Assembly (NCBI GenBank): GCA_013698435.1
Contig: JACCVA010000341.1
Location: forward strand, 1-8,307
DNA: 8,307 nt
Direction: 5' to 3'
Source of the DNA: Nocardioidaceae bacterium
GTDB taxonomy: Bacteria; Actinomycetota; Actinomycetes; Propionibacteriales; Nocardioidaceae
Of this stretch, positions 1-6,639 are shown one piece after another. The translations under genes were made by a program, and so were the position numbers. Each line of letters starts with the position of its first letter. The first letter of the stretch is position 1. The notes under the pieces are model-generated. The model did no database searches. It was not told the DNA's origin and was given only the letters and a program-made list of their open reading frames with translations.

Positions 1-1941
1 GCCATCAACGGTTCCGACATCGTCATCGAGCGCACCTACCGTCAGCAGCGGCTGATGCCGGCGTTCATGGAGCCACGCTCGGTCGTCGTCGACCCGACCG
101 GCGAGCAGACCACGCTGTGGTCGGCCACGCAGATCCCGCACATCCTCAAGCTGATGCTCGCACTGACGACGGGGATGTCCGAGTCGAAGCTGCGGGTCAT
201 CGCGCCCGACGTCGGGGGTGGCTTCGGCGGCAAGCTCCAGGTCACACCCGAGGAGCTCATCACCTTGGTCGTGGGACGCCGCCTCGGCAAACCCTGCAAG
301 TACACCGAGACGCGAAGCGAGTCGTTGCTCGCCGCCCACCACGGCCGCGACCAAATCCAGAAGCTGACGCTGTCGGCTACGCAGGACGGCACTGTGACCG
401 GGCTCAAGGTCCAGCTGCTCGCCGACATGGGCGCCTACCTCGGGCTGGTGACCTCGGGGGTCCCTATCCTCGGCGCGTTCATGTACAACTCCATCTACAA
501 GTTCCCGGCGTACCGGTTCGAGTGCACCAACGTCTTCACCAACAAGAACTGGACCGACGCCTACCGTGGCGCCGGCCGGCCGGAGGCGACGTACGCGATC
601 GAGCGGCTGATGGACGAGCTCGCAGCCGAAGTGGGGGTCGACCCGCTGGAGATACGGGAGAAGAACTGGATCAAGCACGAGGAGTTCCCGTTCTCGACTA
701 TCGCCGGACTGGAGTACGACTCGGGCAACTACGAGGCGGCGACCGCGAAAGCCCGCGAGATGTTCGGCTACAACGCCTTGCGTGCGGAGCAGAAGGAGCG
801 GCGTGACCGTGGCGACCGGGTGCAGCTCGGCATCGGCGTCTCGACGTTCACCGAGATGTGCGGGCTGGCGCCATCGAGGGTGCTGGGCTCCTTGTCGTAC
901 GGTGCCGGTGGCTGGGAACACGCGTCGATCCGGATGCTGCCGAGCGGCAAGGTCGAGGTCATCACCGGCTCCAGCGGCCACGGCCAGGGCCACGAGACGG
1001 CGTGGAGCCAGATCGTGGCCGACCGGCTGGGAGTGCCGTTCGACGACATCGAGGTGCTCCACGGCGACACGCAGATCTCCCACAAGGGTCTCGACACGTA
1101 CGGCTCACGGTCGCTGACCGTAGGCGGCATGGCGGTCGTCGCGGCCGCCGACAAGGTGATCGAGAAGGCCAAGCCGATCGCGGCGCACCTGCTCGAGGCG
1201 GACGCCGACGACCTGGAGTTCGCGGCCGGGCGGTTCAATGTCAAGGGCACCGACTCCAGCATCGGGATCGGCGACCTGGCGCTGGCCGTGTTCGCCGCGC
1301 ACAACCTGCCGGACGGGGTCGAGCCGACCCTCGACGCCGAAGCGACGTTCGACCCTGAGAACTTCTCGTTCCCCCACGGCACGCACCTGTGCGCAGTCGA
1401 GGTCGACACCGAGACAGGCGAGGTCAAGATCCGCAACTACACCTGCGTCGACGACATCGGCAAGGTCGTGAACCCGCTGATCGTCGAGGGACAGGTGCAC
1501 GGCGGCCTCGTACAGGGCATCGCGCAGGCGCTCTGGGAGGAGGCGTTGTACGACGAGTCCGGCACGTTGGTGACGGGATCGTTCGTGGACTACCTGGTGC
1601 CGAGTGCGGCCGACACGATCAACTACGACGTGGACCGGACCGAGACCCCCTCGACGACCAACGCGCTCGGCGTGAAGGGCGTCGGCGAGGCGGGCACGAT
1701 CGCCTCGACGCCGGCGGTGGTCAACGCCGTCGTCGACGCCGTGCGCCACTTCGGCATCAACGACATCGCGATGCCCTGCTCGCCGTTCAGGGTCTGGACC
1801 GCACTGCAACACGCGTCGGCCGGCGACGCCACGCCGACAGACAAGACCTATGTCGACGACGACGCCCAGCCGTCACACAACGCGCAGGTCAGTGAAGGCG
1901 CCGACACCACCGCTTCGCAGCCAACCGGAGGACCGGCATGA
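1..1941 (+). CDS. coxL: Form II (BMS-type) CO dehydrogenase-like molybdopterin-binding large subunit, 5'-truncated
   Basis: This is the large, molybdenum-cofactor-binding subunit of a xanthine dehydrogenase / CO dehydrogenase-family hydroxylase. The reading frame is open from base 1, so the N-terminus lies outside the window; 646 residues are visible, and family members usually have about 750-800. Family marks seen: GGGFGGK at visible residues 72-78, the active-site loop AYRGAGR at 187-193 (nt 559-579), GHGQGHET and GSRSLTVGG in the middle, and GVGEAG near the end, whose Glu at nt 1687-1689 matches the family's catalytic glutamate. AYRGAGR is the form II signature; true CO dehydrogenases (form I) have AYxCSFR with the Cys that binds copper. 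CO is therefore not assured as substrate; an aldehyde or N-heterocycle is equally possible. A 44-residue polar tail (603-646) follows the last conserved FRVWTAL. The stop overlaps the next gene's start (ATGA), indicating translational coupling. Family assignment is firm; substrate is unknown. Confidence 0.93.
   Translation, partial: AINGSDIVIERTYRQQRLMPAFMEPRSVVVDPTGEQTTLWSATQIPHILKLMLALTTGMSESKLRVIAPDVGGGFGGKLQVTPEELITLVVGRRLGKPCKYTETRSESLLAAHHGRDQIQKLTLSATQDGTVTGLKVQLLADMGAYLGLVTSGVPILGAFMYNSIYKFPAYRFECTNVFTNKNWTDAYRGAGRPEATYAIERLMDELAAEVGVDPLEIREKNWIKHEEFPFSTIAGLEYDSGNYEAATAKAREMFGYNALRAEQKERRDRGDRVQLGIGVSTFTEMCGLAPSRVLGSLSYGAGGWEHASIRMLPSGKVEVITGSSGHGQGHETAWSQIVADRLGVPFDDIEVLHGDTQISHKGLDTYGSRSLTVGGMAVVAAADKVIEKAKPIAAHLLEADADDLEFAAGRFNVKGTDSSIGIGDLALAVFAAHNLPDGVEPTLDAEATFDPENFSFPHGTHLCAVEVDTETGEVKIRNYTCVDDIGKVVNPLIVEGQVHGGLVQGIAQALWEEALYDESGTLVTGSFVDYLVPSAADTINYDVDRTETPSTTNALGVKGVGEAGTIASTPAVVNAVVDAVRHFGINDIAMPCSPFRVWTALQHASAGDATPTDKTYVDDDAQPSHNAQVSEGADTTASQPTGGPA
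1926..1931 (+). promoter_or_regulatory. Ribosome binding site of the coxM-like gene
   Basis: CGGAGG lies 6 nt before the ATG at 1938, inside the last codons of the large-subunit gene. It fixes the FAD-subunit start and fits translation coupled to the upstream gene. Confidence 0.75.
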
Positions 1942-2792
1942 TCCCCGCCGCATTCGACTACACCGCGCCCGAGTCGGTCGCGGACGCGATCGCCGCTCTC
2001 GGGTCGGACGCCGAGGAGATCAAGGTGCTGGCGGGCGGCCACAGCCTGCTCCCGGTGCTCAAGCTGCGCCTCGCGGCCCCGACGCTTTTGGTCGACCTCG
2101 GTCGGATCGCGGAGCTGCGCGGGATCAGCGACGACGGTGCCGCGATCGTCATCGGCGCGATGACCACACACCATGAGGTCGCCACCAGCGACGTCGTCAA
2201 GGAGCACGCCGGCGTACTGGCGAAGGCGACGCAGACGGTCGCCGACCCGCAGGTCCGCCACCGCGGCACGCTGGGCGGTGCGCTGGTGCACGCCGACCCA
2301 GCCGGCGACCTCCCGGCGCCGATTCTCGCCCTCGATGCCGAGATGGTGGTCGTGGGTCCCGACGGCGAACGAACGATCCAGGCGGCGGACTTCTTCGAGG
2401 ACCTGTTCACGACGACCATCGACGAGCGCGAGATCCTCACGAAGATCCGCATCCCGAAGCACACCGGGTGGGGGTCGCACTACGAGAAGTTCACCCGGGT
2501 CGCCCAGCAGTGGTCGATCGTGGGAGTCGCCGTCACCACCATGGTCGACGGCGAGACGATCTCAGAGGCGAAGATCGCGCTGACCAACATGGGGTCCACG
2601 CCGGTCCGCGCCGGCGCGGTCGAGCAGGCGCTCGTCGGCCAGTCCGCTTCGGACGACGCCGTACGCCGGGCAGCGGCCTCGGCCGCCGAGGGCACGAACC
2701 CGCCGACGGACACCAACGGTGACGCCGACTACCGTCGTCACCTCGCCACGGTGCTGACCGGCCGCGCGGTTCTCGCGGCTGCCGGCAGCTGA
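1938..2792 (+). CDS. coxM: FAD-binding medium subunit of CO dehydrogenase-like molybdenum hydroxylase
   Basis: This 284-residue protein is the flavoprotein subunit that carries electrons from the Fe-S subunit to the quinone or other acceptor. The length is usual for the family (about 280-290). The two FAD-binding motifs of CoxM/XdhB-type proteins are present: AGGHSLLP at residues 32-39 and TLGGALVHADPAGDLP at 111-126. The C-terminal CO_deh_flav_C region follows, ending with DYRRHLA at 264-270. The ATG is supported by a CGGAGG site 6 nt upstream and by the 4-nt overlap with the large-subunit stop. The order large subunit then FAD subunit fits the form II S-L-M arrangement, whereas form I operons are usually M-S-L. 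It presumably works as part of a heterotrimer with the upstream product and a CoxS not in the window. Family call is firm; substrate is inferred only from its partner. Confidence 0.93.
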   Translation: MIPAAFDYTAPESVADAIAALGSDAEEIKVLAGGHSLLPVLKLRLAAPTLLVDLGRIAELRGISDDGAAIVIGAMTTHHEVATSDVVKEHAGVLAKATQTVADPQVRHRGTLGGALVHADPAGDLPAPILALDAEMVVVGPDGERTIQAADFFEDLFTTTIDEREILTKIRIPKHTGWGSHYEKFTRVAQQWSIVGVAVTTMVDGETISEAKIALTNMGSTPVRAGAVEQALVGQSASDDAVRRAAASAAEGTNPPTDTNGDADYRRHLATVLTGRAVLAAAGS

Positions 2793-2806
2793 CTGTCGTT
2801 CCCGTC

Positions 2807-2815
2807 GAGGAGGAG
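2807..2815 (+). promoter_or_regulatory. Strong ribosome binding site of the coxG-like gene
   Basis: GAGGAGGAG lies 7 nt before the ATG at 2823, in the 30-nt gap after the coxM-like stop. It fixes the start of the SRPBCC protein. I see no promoter or terminator in this short gap, so the three genes are probably co-transcribed. Confidence 0.75.
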
Positions 2816-2822
2816 CACGCCG

Positions 2823-3635
2823 ATGGACCTGACCCACCGCTTCACCGTGCCCGCTCCGATCGACGTGGCGTGGGCTGCCTTCAACGACCTGGAGCGCATC
2901 GCTCCCTGCTTCCCGGGCGCAGCACTGACGTCGTTCGACGGCGAGAAGTTCGAGGGGCTCGTGAAGGTCAAGCTCGGCCCGATCTCCCTGCAGTACACGG
3001 GAACGGGCCGCTTCGTCGAACGTGACGAGACGGCCAGGCGGGCGGTCATCGAGGCCAAGGGCAAGGACAAACGCGGCAACGGTACGGCGGCGGCGGGCAT
3101 CACCGCTCAGCTCACGTCAAGAGGTGACAGCGAGACCGAGGTGGAGGTCGTCACGGACCTCAACGTGACCGGTCGACCGGCCCAGTTCGGCCGGGGAGTG
3201 ATGCAGGACGTCAGCGACAAGCTCTTGGCGCAGTTCGCCGCCTGCGTGGAGTCGAAGCTCGGAGGCGACGAACCAGCCACCGTAGTCGCCGGGCCAGTCG
3301 AGGAGAGCCCCGTTGCACCGGTGTCCGCGGCCACGCTGGCTGCGGCCGACGACCCTGCCGGCGACAACGACCGGACCCCGATCGCGGACCAGGCCGAGAG
3401 GGCGGTGAAGTCGGCTCCACCATCGACGGATGACGCGCCGTCCCCGTCGACCGGCTCACGCCCGAGCGCGACGGGTGCGCCGCCTGCAGACGCGTCGGCA
3501 CCGACCGCTGAGCTCGATCTCGGTGCCACTGTGCTGCCGGTGTTGCTGAAGAGGTACGCCGGCCAGATCGTCGCGGCCGTCGCCGTGCTGTGGGTCCTCA
3601 GGCGGATCGTCCGAGCGTTCCTAGGGCGGCGATGA
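2823..3635 (+). CDS. coxG: CoxG-like SRPBCC protein with C-terminal membrane anchor
   Basis: This 270-residue protein begins with a CoxG-type SRPBCC (START-like) domain, about residues 1-148: MDLTHRFTVPAPIDVAWAAF, then FPGA at 30-33, KVKLGPISLQYTG around 48-60 and a helix ending near CVESKLGG. A linker of about 80 residues rich in Pro, Ala, Ser, Thr and Asp follows (149-230). A hydrophobic stretch at about 245-259 (YAGQIVAAVAVLWVL), flanked by KR and RR, predicts a single C-terminal helix. In Oligotropha carboxidovorans CoxG is needed to recruit CO dehydrogenase to the cytoplasmic membrane. The domain layout and the gene's place right after coxM suggest the same tethering role here, with the SRPBCC domain in the cytoplasm. 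It has a strong ribosome binding site and sits 30 nt after coxM. Its last 38 nt overlap the 3' end of the opposing gene. No coxD, coxE or coxF follows. Confidence 0.87.
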   Translation: MDLTHRFTVPAPIDVAWAAFNDLERIAPCFPGAALTSFDGEKFEGLVKVKLGPISLQYTGTGRFVERDETARRAVIEAKGKDKRGNGTAAAGITAQLTSRGDSETEVEVVTDLNVTGRPAQFGRGVMQDVSDKLLAQFAACVESKLGGDEPATVVAGPVEESPVAPVSAATLAAADDPAGDNDRTPIADQAERAVKSAPPSTDDAPSPSTGSRPSATGAPPADASAPTAELDLGATVLPVLLKRYAGQIVAAVAVLWVLRRIVRAFLGRR

Positions 3636-3951
3636 GCGCTCCCGACTCCGAGCACACCCAGTGCGGATCGGGTCCGAGCTCGGGCTCGATGGACAGGCTG
3701 TGCTCGACGGGGTCGGCGCACTCCGAGCACAGCGGCCAGCGACGTGACTCGTCGAAGAGGGCGTCTTGGACGTCCTGGGCGACCAAGCCGTCGACGTAGG
3801 CAATACCCTCCTCCCACTGGGAGACCCACCAGCGCCGCTGAGCGACGCACTCCTCGACAAGCGACACCGTGTGGGCGTCGACGAGACCCTGAGCGGTCAG
3901 GTCGCTGAGCACGAGTGCGCGTGCATGCAACAGCGGGTCTGCCGACATCAT
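3598..3951 (-). CDS. Small hypothetical protein with CxxC motif
   Basis: I do not recognise this 117-residue protein. The N-terminal two thirds look helical and acidic, with WW at 41-42 and WEEGIAYVDGLVAQDVQDALFDE at about 46-68 (DGLVAQDVQDALFDE is the central part). The C-terminal part has LCSEC (Cys75, Cys78), His84, LGPDPHWVC (His97, Cys100) and then SES where a zinc ribbon would have its fourth Cys, so a degenerate or three-Cys metal site is possible. Coding is inferred from the long frame, codon bias and sensible composition. The frame stays open to 4263, but a start beyond about 3960 would run into the divergent cutC gene. ATG codons at 3960, 3951 and 3948 are all possible; AGGA upstream of the last two favours them. 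The 3' end overlaps coxG by 38 nt, convergently. No function is proposed. Confidence 0.68.
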   Translation of the reverse strand: MMSADPLLHARALVLSDLTAQGLVDAHTVSLVEECVAQRRWWVSQWEEGIAYVDGLVAQDVQDALFDESRRWPLCSECADPVEHSLSIEPELGPDPHWVCSESGALIAALGTLGRSA

Positions 3952-4006
3952 GGCTTCCATCCTGGCACTCTGTTCAAGTGAGGTCTGCTCCCTTCGGCAA
4001 CGTGCC

Positions 4007-4771
4007 ATGACGACGGTTCCCGGCAGCCGCAGCGCCCCCGGCCTCGAAGTCGTTGCGCTGCACCCGACCGACGCCGAGCGCGCCGGCGAGGGCGGCGCCG
4101 ACCGTCTGCATGTGGTCGCGCTCGCCGACGACCACGGCGCCGTCGGCCAGACCCGGTCGCTCGAACCGGCTGCCGTCAGCGCCATCGTGCGAGCCACCGA
4201 CCTGCCGGTGCGGGTGACACTGCGGCTGTCGCCTGACCTCACCACACAAGGAGGCGAGTTCACCCGGCTGCTCGGGCTCGTCTCCGACTACCTGTCGCTG
4301 GGAGTGGAGGGGTTCGTCTTCGGCTTCCTCACCCCGGACCTCGAGGTGGACGTCAACACCTGCGGGGAGCTGGTCGACTTTCTGGGCGGCACGCCGTGGA
4401 CGTTCGACCGCGCCTTCGACCACGCCCTGGAGCCACGCCGCGCATGGCGGGCCCTTGCCTCGCTCGAGGGGCTGGACAGCATCCACACGGCCGGTGCCGT
4501 GCGGGGCATGGGCGCGGGTTTCGACGACCTGATGGCGCTCGCCTCGGCCGACCCGGCGTTCGCCTCGGTAGCGGTGGCGGCCGGTGGGGTCCGCCCTGAG
4601 CACGTTCCCTGGCTGGTCCGGGCCGGGGTGACCCGCGTGCATCTCGGTGCGTCAGTGCGACCCGGTGGGTCCTGGACGAAGGCTCATGTCGACGCGGGAT
4701 TCGTCCGATCGTGGCGACTGCTGCTCGACGACGCGACCCGTCCCGGGCACGCGAGCGGTAGCGCCGGCTGA
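4007..4771 (+). CDS. cutC: CutC-family TIM-barrel protein (copper homeostasis family)
   Basis: This 254-residue protein matches CutC along its length. It has GGADRLHVV at 29-37 (family GGADRIEL), the QGGEF loop at 81-85, GVEGFVFGFL at 99-108 followed by DLEVD at 111-115, TFDRAFD at 132-138 (family TFHRAFD), the TAGA region at 161-164 and AAGGVRPEHV at 191-200. CutC proteins are cytosolic TIM barrels linked historically to copper tolerance, but their reaction is not established. Oddly, the usual EVCV/EICC segment is LEVVAL here, so the Cys proposed to bind copper in some members is absent, and His in TFHRAFD is Asp. ATG 4007 was chosen over ATG 3950 because homology begins at LEVV and the earlier start would overlap the divergent gene; no good ribosome site is seen. 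The next gene starts 3 nt after the stop, so the two are very likely one operon. Confidence 0.85.
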   Translation: MTTVPGSRSAPGLEVVALHPTDAERAGEGGADRLHVVALADDHGAVGQTRSLEPAAVSAIVRATDLPVRVTLRLSPDLTTQGGEFTRLLGLVSDYLSLGVEGFVFGFLTPDLEVDVNTCGELVDFLGGTPWTFDRAFDHALEPRRAWRALASLEGLDSIHTAGAVRGMGAGFDDLMALASADPAFASVAVAAGGVRPEHVPWLVRAGVTRVHLGASVRPGGSWTKAHVDAGFVRSWRLLLDDATRPGHASGSAG

Positions 4772-4774
4772 GCG

Positions 4775-5977
4775 GTGGCGGTACTGATCGACCCGCCGGC
4801 GTGGCCCGCCCACGGTCGGCTGTGGTCGCACCTAGTGAGCGACAGCTCCTTCGCGGAGCTGCACGAGTTCGCCGCCGCCAACAAGGTGCCGCGACGCGGG
4901 TTCGAGCGTGACCACTACGACGTTCCCGCCGATCTCTACGACGCCCTCGTGACCGCCGGAGCAAAGCCGGTGTCGTCGCGCGACATCGTCCACCGGTTGT
5001 CCAGAGCGGGGCTGCGCCGTCGCAAGGCCCACGCCATGGCACGGCGTGAACCCGGTGCGGTCCTGCTGCGCCCGCGTCGGCTGCAGCGAGGCGATCTGGT
5101 CGCGGTGCCGGCCACCTCCGGGGTGGTGTCCGCCCCAGGGCTGCGCGTCGGCGTCGAGAGACTCGAGTCGTGGGGGCTGCGCGTGCGGCTCGATGACCAT
5201 GTTCTCGACCGCGATTCCCGGCTCAGCTATCTCGCGGCGGGCGACGATGTGCGGGCTGCCGCCTTCACCGGTGCCTGGCTGGACCCGGAAGCGTCGGCCG
5301 TCATCGTCGCGCGCGGCGGATACGGCTCCCAGCGGGTGGTCGACCTGCTCGACTGGCGCCGGTTGGCCGAGGCCGAGCCGAAGGTGTTGGTCGGGTTCTC
5401 TGACGCGACGGCCTTGCACCAGGCGGTCGCGGCTCGGTTGGGCCTCGCCACCGTGCACTCTCACAGCGTGACGTCGCTGGGGGCGGCCACAACGCAAAGC
5501 GCCGAAGCGCTCAGGCGGTTGCTGATGGAGCCCGACACGGTCACCGACCTGCTGGCCGACCGGGCCTCCGAGACGGTGGTGGCCGGCATCAGCAGGGGCG
5601 TGCTGGTGGGCGGCAACCTGGCGCTGCTCGCCTCCGACGTAGGAACGCCGTTCAGCCGCTCCGCCGCCGGTGGAATCGTGCTGCTGGAGGACACCGGTGA
5701 GGCCGCATACCGTGTGGACCGCCTGCTCACGCAGTTGCTGCGTGCGGGGTGGTTCGCGGGAGCGAAGGGGCTGGTGCTGGGTGCGTTCACCGGCTGCGAC
5801 GACCCGGTCGAGCTCGACGTCGTGCTGGAGGACCGGCTGGCGCCACTCGGTCTGCCGATGGTGCGCCATGTCGATGTCGGTCACACCAGCTCGAGCGCGC
5901 CGATGCCGCTCGGCGTGGAGGCGGTGCTTGACGCCGACGTCGGCTCGCTGATGCTGACCCGGCCGGCACTCGTGTGA
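4775..5977 (+). CDS. DUF4031 - peptidase S66 (LD-carboxypeptidase) fusion protein
   Basis: This is a 400-residue protein with a GTG start and two parts. Residues 1-85 are a DUF4031 domain (MAVLIDPPAWPAHGRLWSHL, DHYDVPADLYD at 46-56), an actinobacterial domain of unknown function often found as a separate small protein. Residues about 98-400 are a family S66 serine peptidase. The Ser-Glu-His triad is in place: Ser209 in GFSDATALH, Glu305 in LEDTGEAAYRVDR, His370 in VDVGHTSS, with ARGGYG at 179-184. S66 enzymes include LdcA, which removes D-Ala from murein tetrapeptides in cytoplasmic wall recycling, and MccF, which inactivates microcin C-like peptide nucleotides; sequence reading cannot choose between them. 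There is no signal peptide, so it is cytoplasmic. Met88 (nt 5036) could be an internal start giving the S66 domain alone. It lies 3 nt after cutC. Its stop is 5 nt from the opposing gene's stop. Confidence 0.9.
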   Translation: MAVLIDPPAWPAHGRLWSHLVSDSSFAELHEFAAANKVPRRGFERDHYDVPADLYDALVTAGAKPVSSRDIVHRLSRAGLRRRKAHAMARREPGAVLLRPRRLQRGDLVAVPATSGVVSAPGLRVGVERLESWGLRVRLDDHVLDRDSRLSYLAAGDDVRAAAFTGAWLDPEASAVIVARGGYGSQRVVDLLDWRRLAEAEPKVLVGFSDATALHQAVAARLGLATVHSHSVTSLGAATTQSAEALRRLLMEPDTVTDLLADRASETVVAGISRGVLVGGNLALLASDVGTPFSRSAAGGIVLLEDTGEAAYRVDRLLTQLLRAGWFAGAKGLVLGAFTGCDDPVELDVVLEDRLAPLGLPMVRHVDVGHTSSSAPMPLGVEAVLDADVGSLMLTRPALV

Positions 5978-5982
5978 CGGGC

Positions 5983-6597
5983 TCAGGTCGTCAGCACCGC
6001 GAGCTCATGCCGGAGGTTCATGCGGGCCGCGTCCTCCCAACGGCGCCGGCCCTCGGGCGTCCCGAACAGTGAGGGCTGGCCAAGCAGGTGCCGCAGCACC
6101 CCGGCACGCCCGGAGCGGAAGGTGGCGTCGTCCAGCGCTGCGTACTCCGCGCGCACATCGGCCGCATACTCGGCGTACCGAAGGCGGTCGGAGGCGAGGA
6201 CAGCAAGGTCGGCGTCGCACAGGACCGCTCCGTTCGCATCGTCTCCGGAGGGGTGATGCGTCGCCGTCAGGCGTACGAGACGCTCGACCTCTGCGATGAC
6301 GCCGGCTGGCACCGCCGCGGACTCCAGCATCCGCGCTGACAGTAGGGCTGACTGCTCCTCGTTGTCGGTGCGGTCGACCTCGTAGACCGCGTCATGGAAC
6401 CAGGCGGCGAGCCGGACCGAGACCAGGTCGGCCGCGTGGTCGCCAAGGAGCCGGACACCTGCGAGAACCTCCGTGAGGTGACGACTGTCGTGGTAGCGGC
6501 GGGTCGGCTCGTCGTACCGCTCGAGCAGTGCCACGCCGAACGTAGGGAACCCGGGCAGCGCGGCTTCCCATGACGCCAGCAGGGATTCATCGCTCAC
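5983..6597 (-). CDS. HD-superfamily metal-dependent phosphohydrolase (COG4339-like)
   Basis: This 204-residue protein looks like the predicted metal-dependent HD phosphohydrolases of the COG4339 type. Visible marks are RRYHDSRH at 33-40, the HD pair in AAWFHDAVYE at 64-73 (His68, Asp69), NEEQSA at 79-84, ATHH at 112-115 and DADLAVLAS at 128-136. Together these supply His and Asp ligands for a metal centre. Its substrate is unknown; the family is related to nucleotide phosphohydrolases, and a role in nucleotide turnover is only a guess. The GTG at 6597 was chosen because it begins just before the first conserved segment. The open frame upstream runs antisense through the scramblase-like gene and makes no family sense. 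An ATG 13 nt inside the GTG is in another frame. A GACAAT element 6 nt before the GTG suggests a leaderless message. The gene converges on the S66 gene with 5 nt between stops. Confidence 0.87.
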   Translation of the reverse strand: MSDESLLASWEAALPGFPTFGVALLERYDEPTRRYHDSRHLTEVLAGVRLLGDHAADLVSVRLAAWFHDAVYEVDRTDNEEQSALLSARMLESAAVPAGVIAEVERLVRLTATHHPSGDDANGAVLCDADLAVLASDRLRYAEYAADVRAEYAALDDATFRSGRAGVLRHLLGQPSLFGTPEGRRRWEDAARMNLRHELAVLTT

Positions 6598-6603
6598 CTC
6601 ACC

Positions 6604-6609
6604 ATTGTC
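6604..6609 (-). promoter_or_regulatory. Possible -10 element of the HD phosphohydrolase gene
   Basis: On the minus strand GACAAT (4 of 6 matches to TATAAT) ends 6 nt before the GTG start, the distance expected of a leaderless transcript. No convincing -35 is seen. It overlaps the -35-like box of the divergent gene, so the two promoters would compete. The match is weak and unproven. Confidence 0.35.
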
Positions 6610-6632
6610 TCGTGCGACGACCGGCTTAGGCT
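6605..6632 (+). promoter_or_regulatory. Probable promoter of the DUF2510-scramblase gene, leaderless transcript
   Basis: A TTGTCT box (6605-6610) and a TAGGCT box (6627-6632) are separated by 16 nt, as for a principal-sigma promoter of actinobacteria. TAGGCT ends 7 nt before the ATG at 6640, so transcription would start at or next to the A of the start codon. No Shine-Dalgarno sequence precedes the ATG, which agrees with leaderless translation. Confidence 0.55.
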
Positions 6633-6639
6633 GTCGGCC

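Noticed and set aside
1105..1812. Minus-strand open frame (235 codons) opposite the large subunit gene
   Set aside because: Antisense to conserved CoxL sequence; Val/Asp/Arg-rich shadow without motifs.
3107..3850. Minus-strand open frame (247 codons) opposite coxG
   Set aside because: Composition is Ala/Ser/Thr/Arg-rich with no recognisable domain, and it overlaps two better-supported genes.
3950..4006. Earlier ATG for cutC at 3950
   Set aside because: The extra 19 residues do not match the family, no ribosome site precedes it, and it would overlap the start of the divergent gene.
3952..4263. Longer N-terminus for the small CxxC protein (starts at 4008 or 4263)
   Set aside because: These starts lie within cutC coding sequence; the extra residues are Ser/Arg/Ala-rich shadow.
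4832..5884. Long minus-strand open frame (350 codons) opposite the S66 fusion gene
   Set aside because: Rich in His, Gln, Arg and Gly with no family motif, as expected of an antisense shadow in high-GC DNA; the plus strand has an intact catalytic triad.
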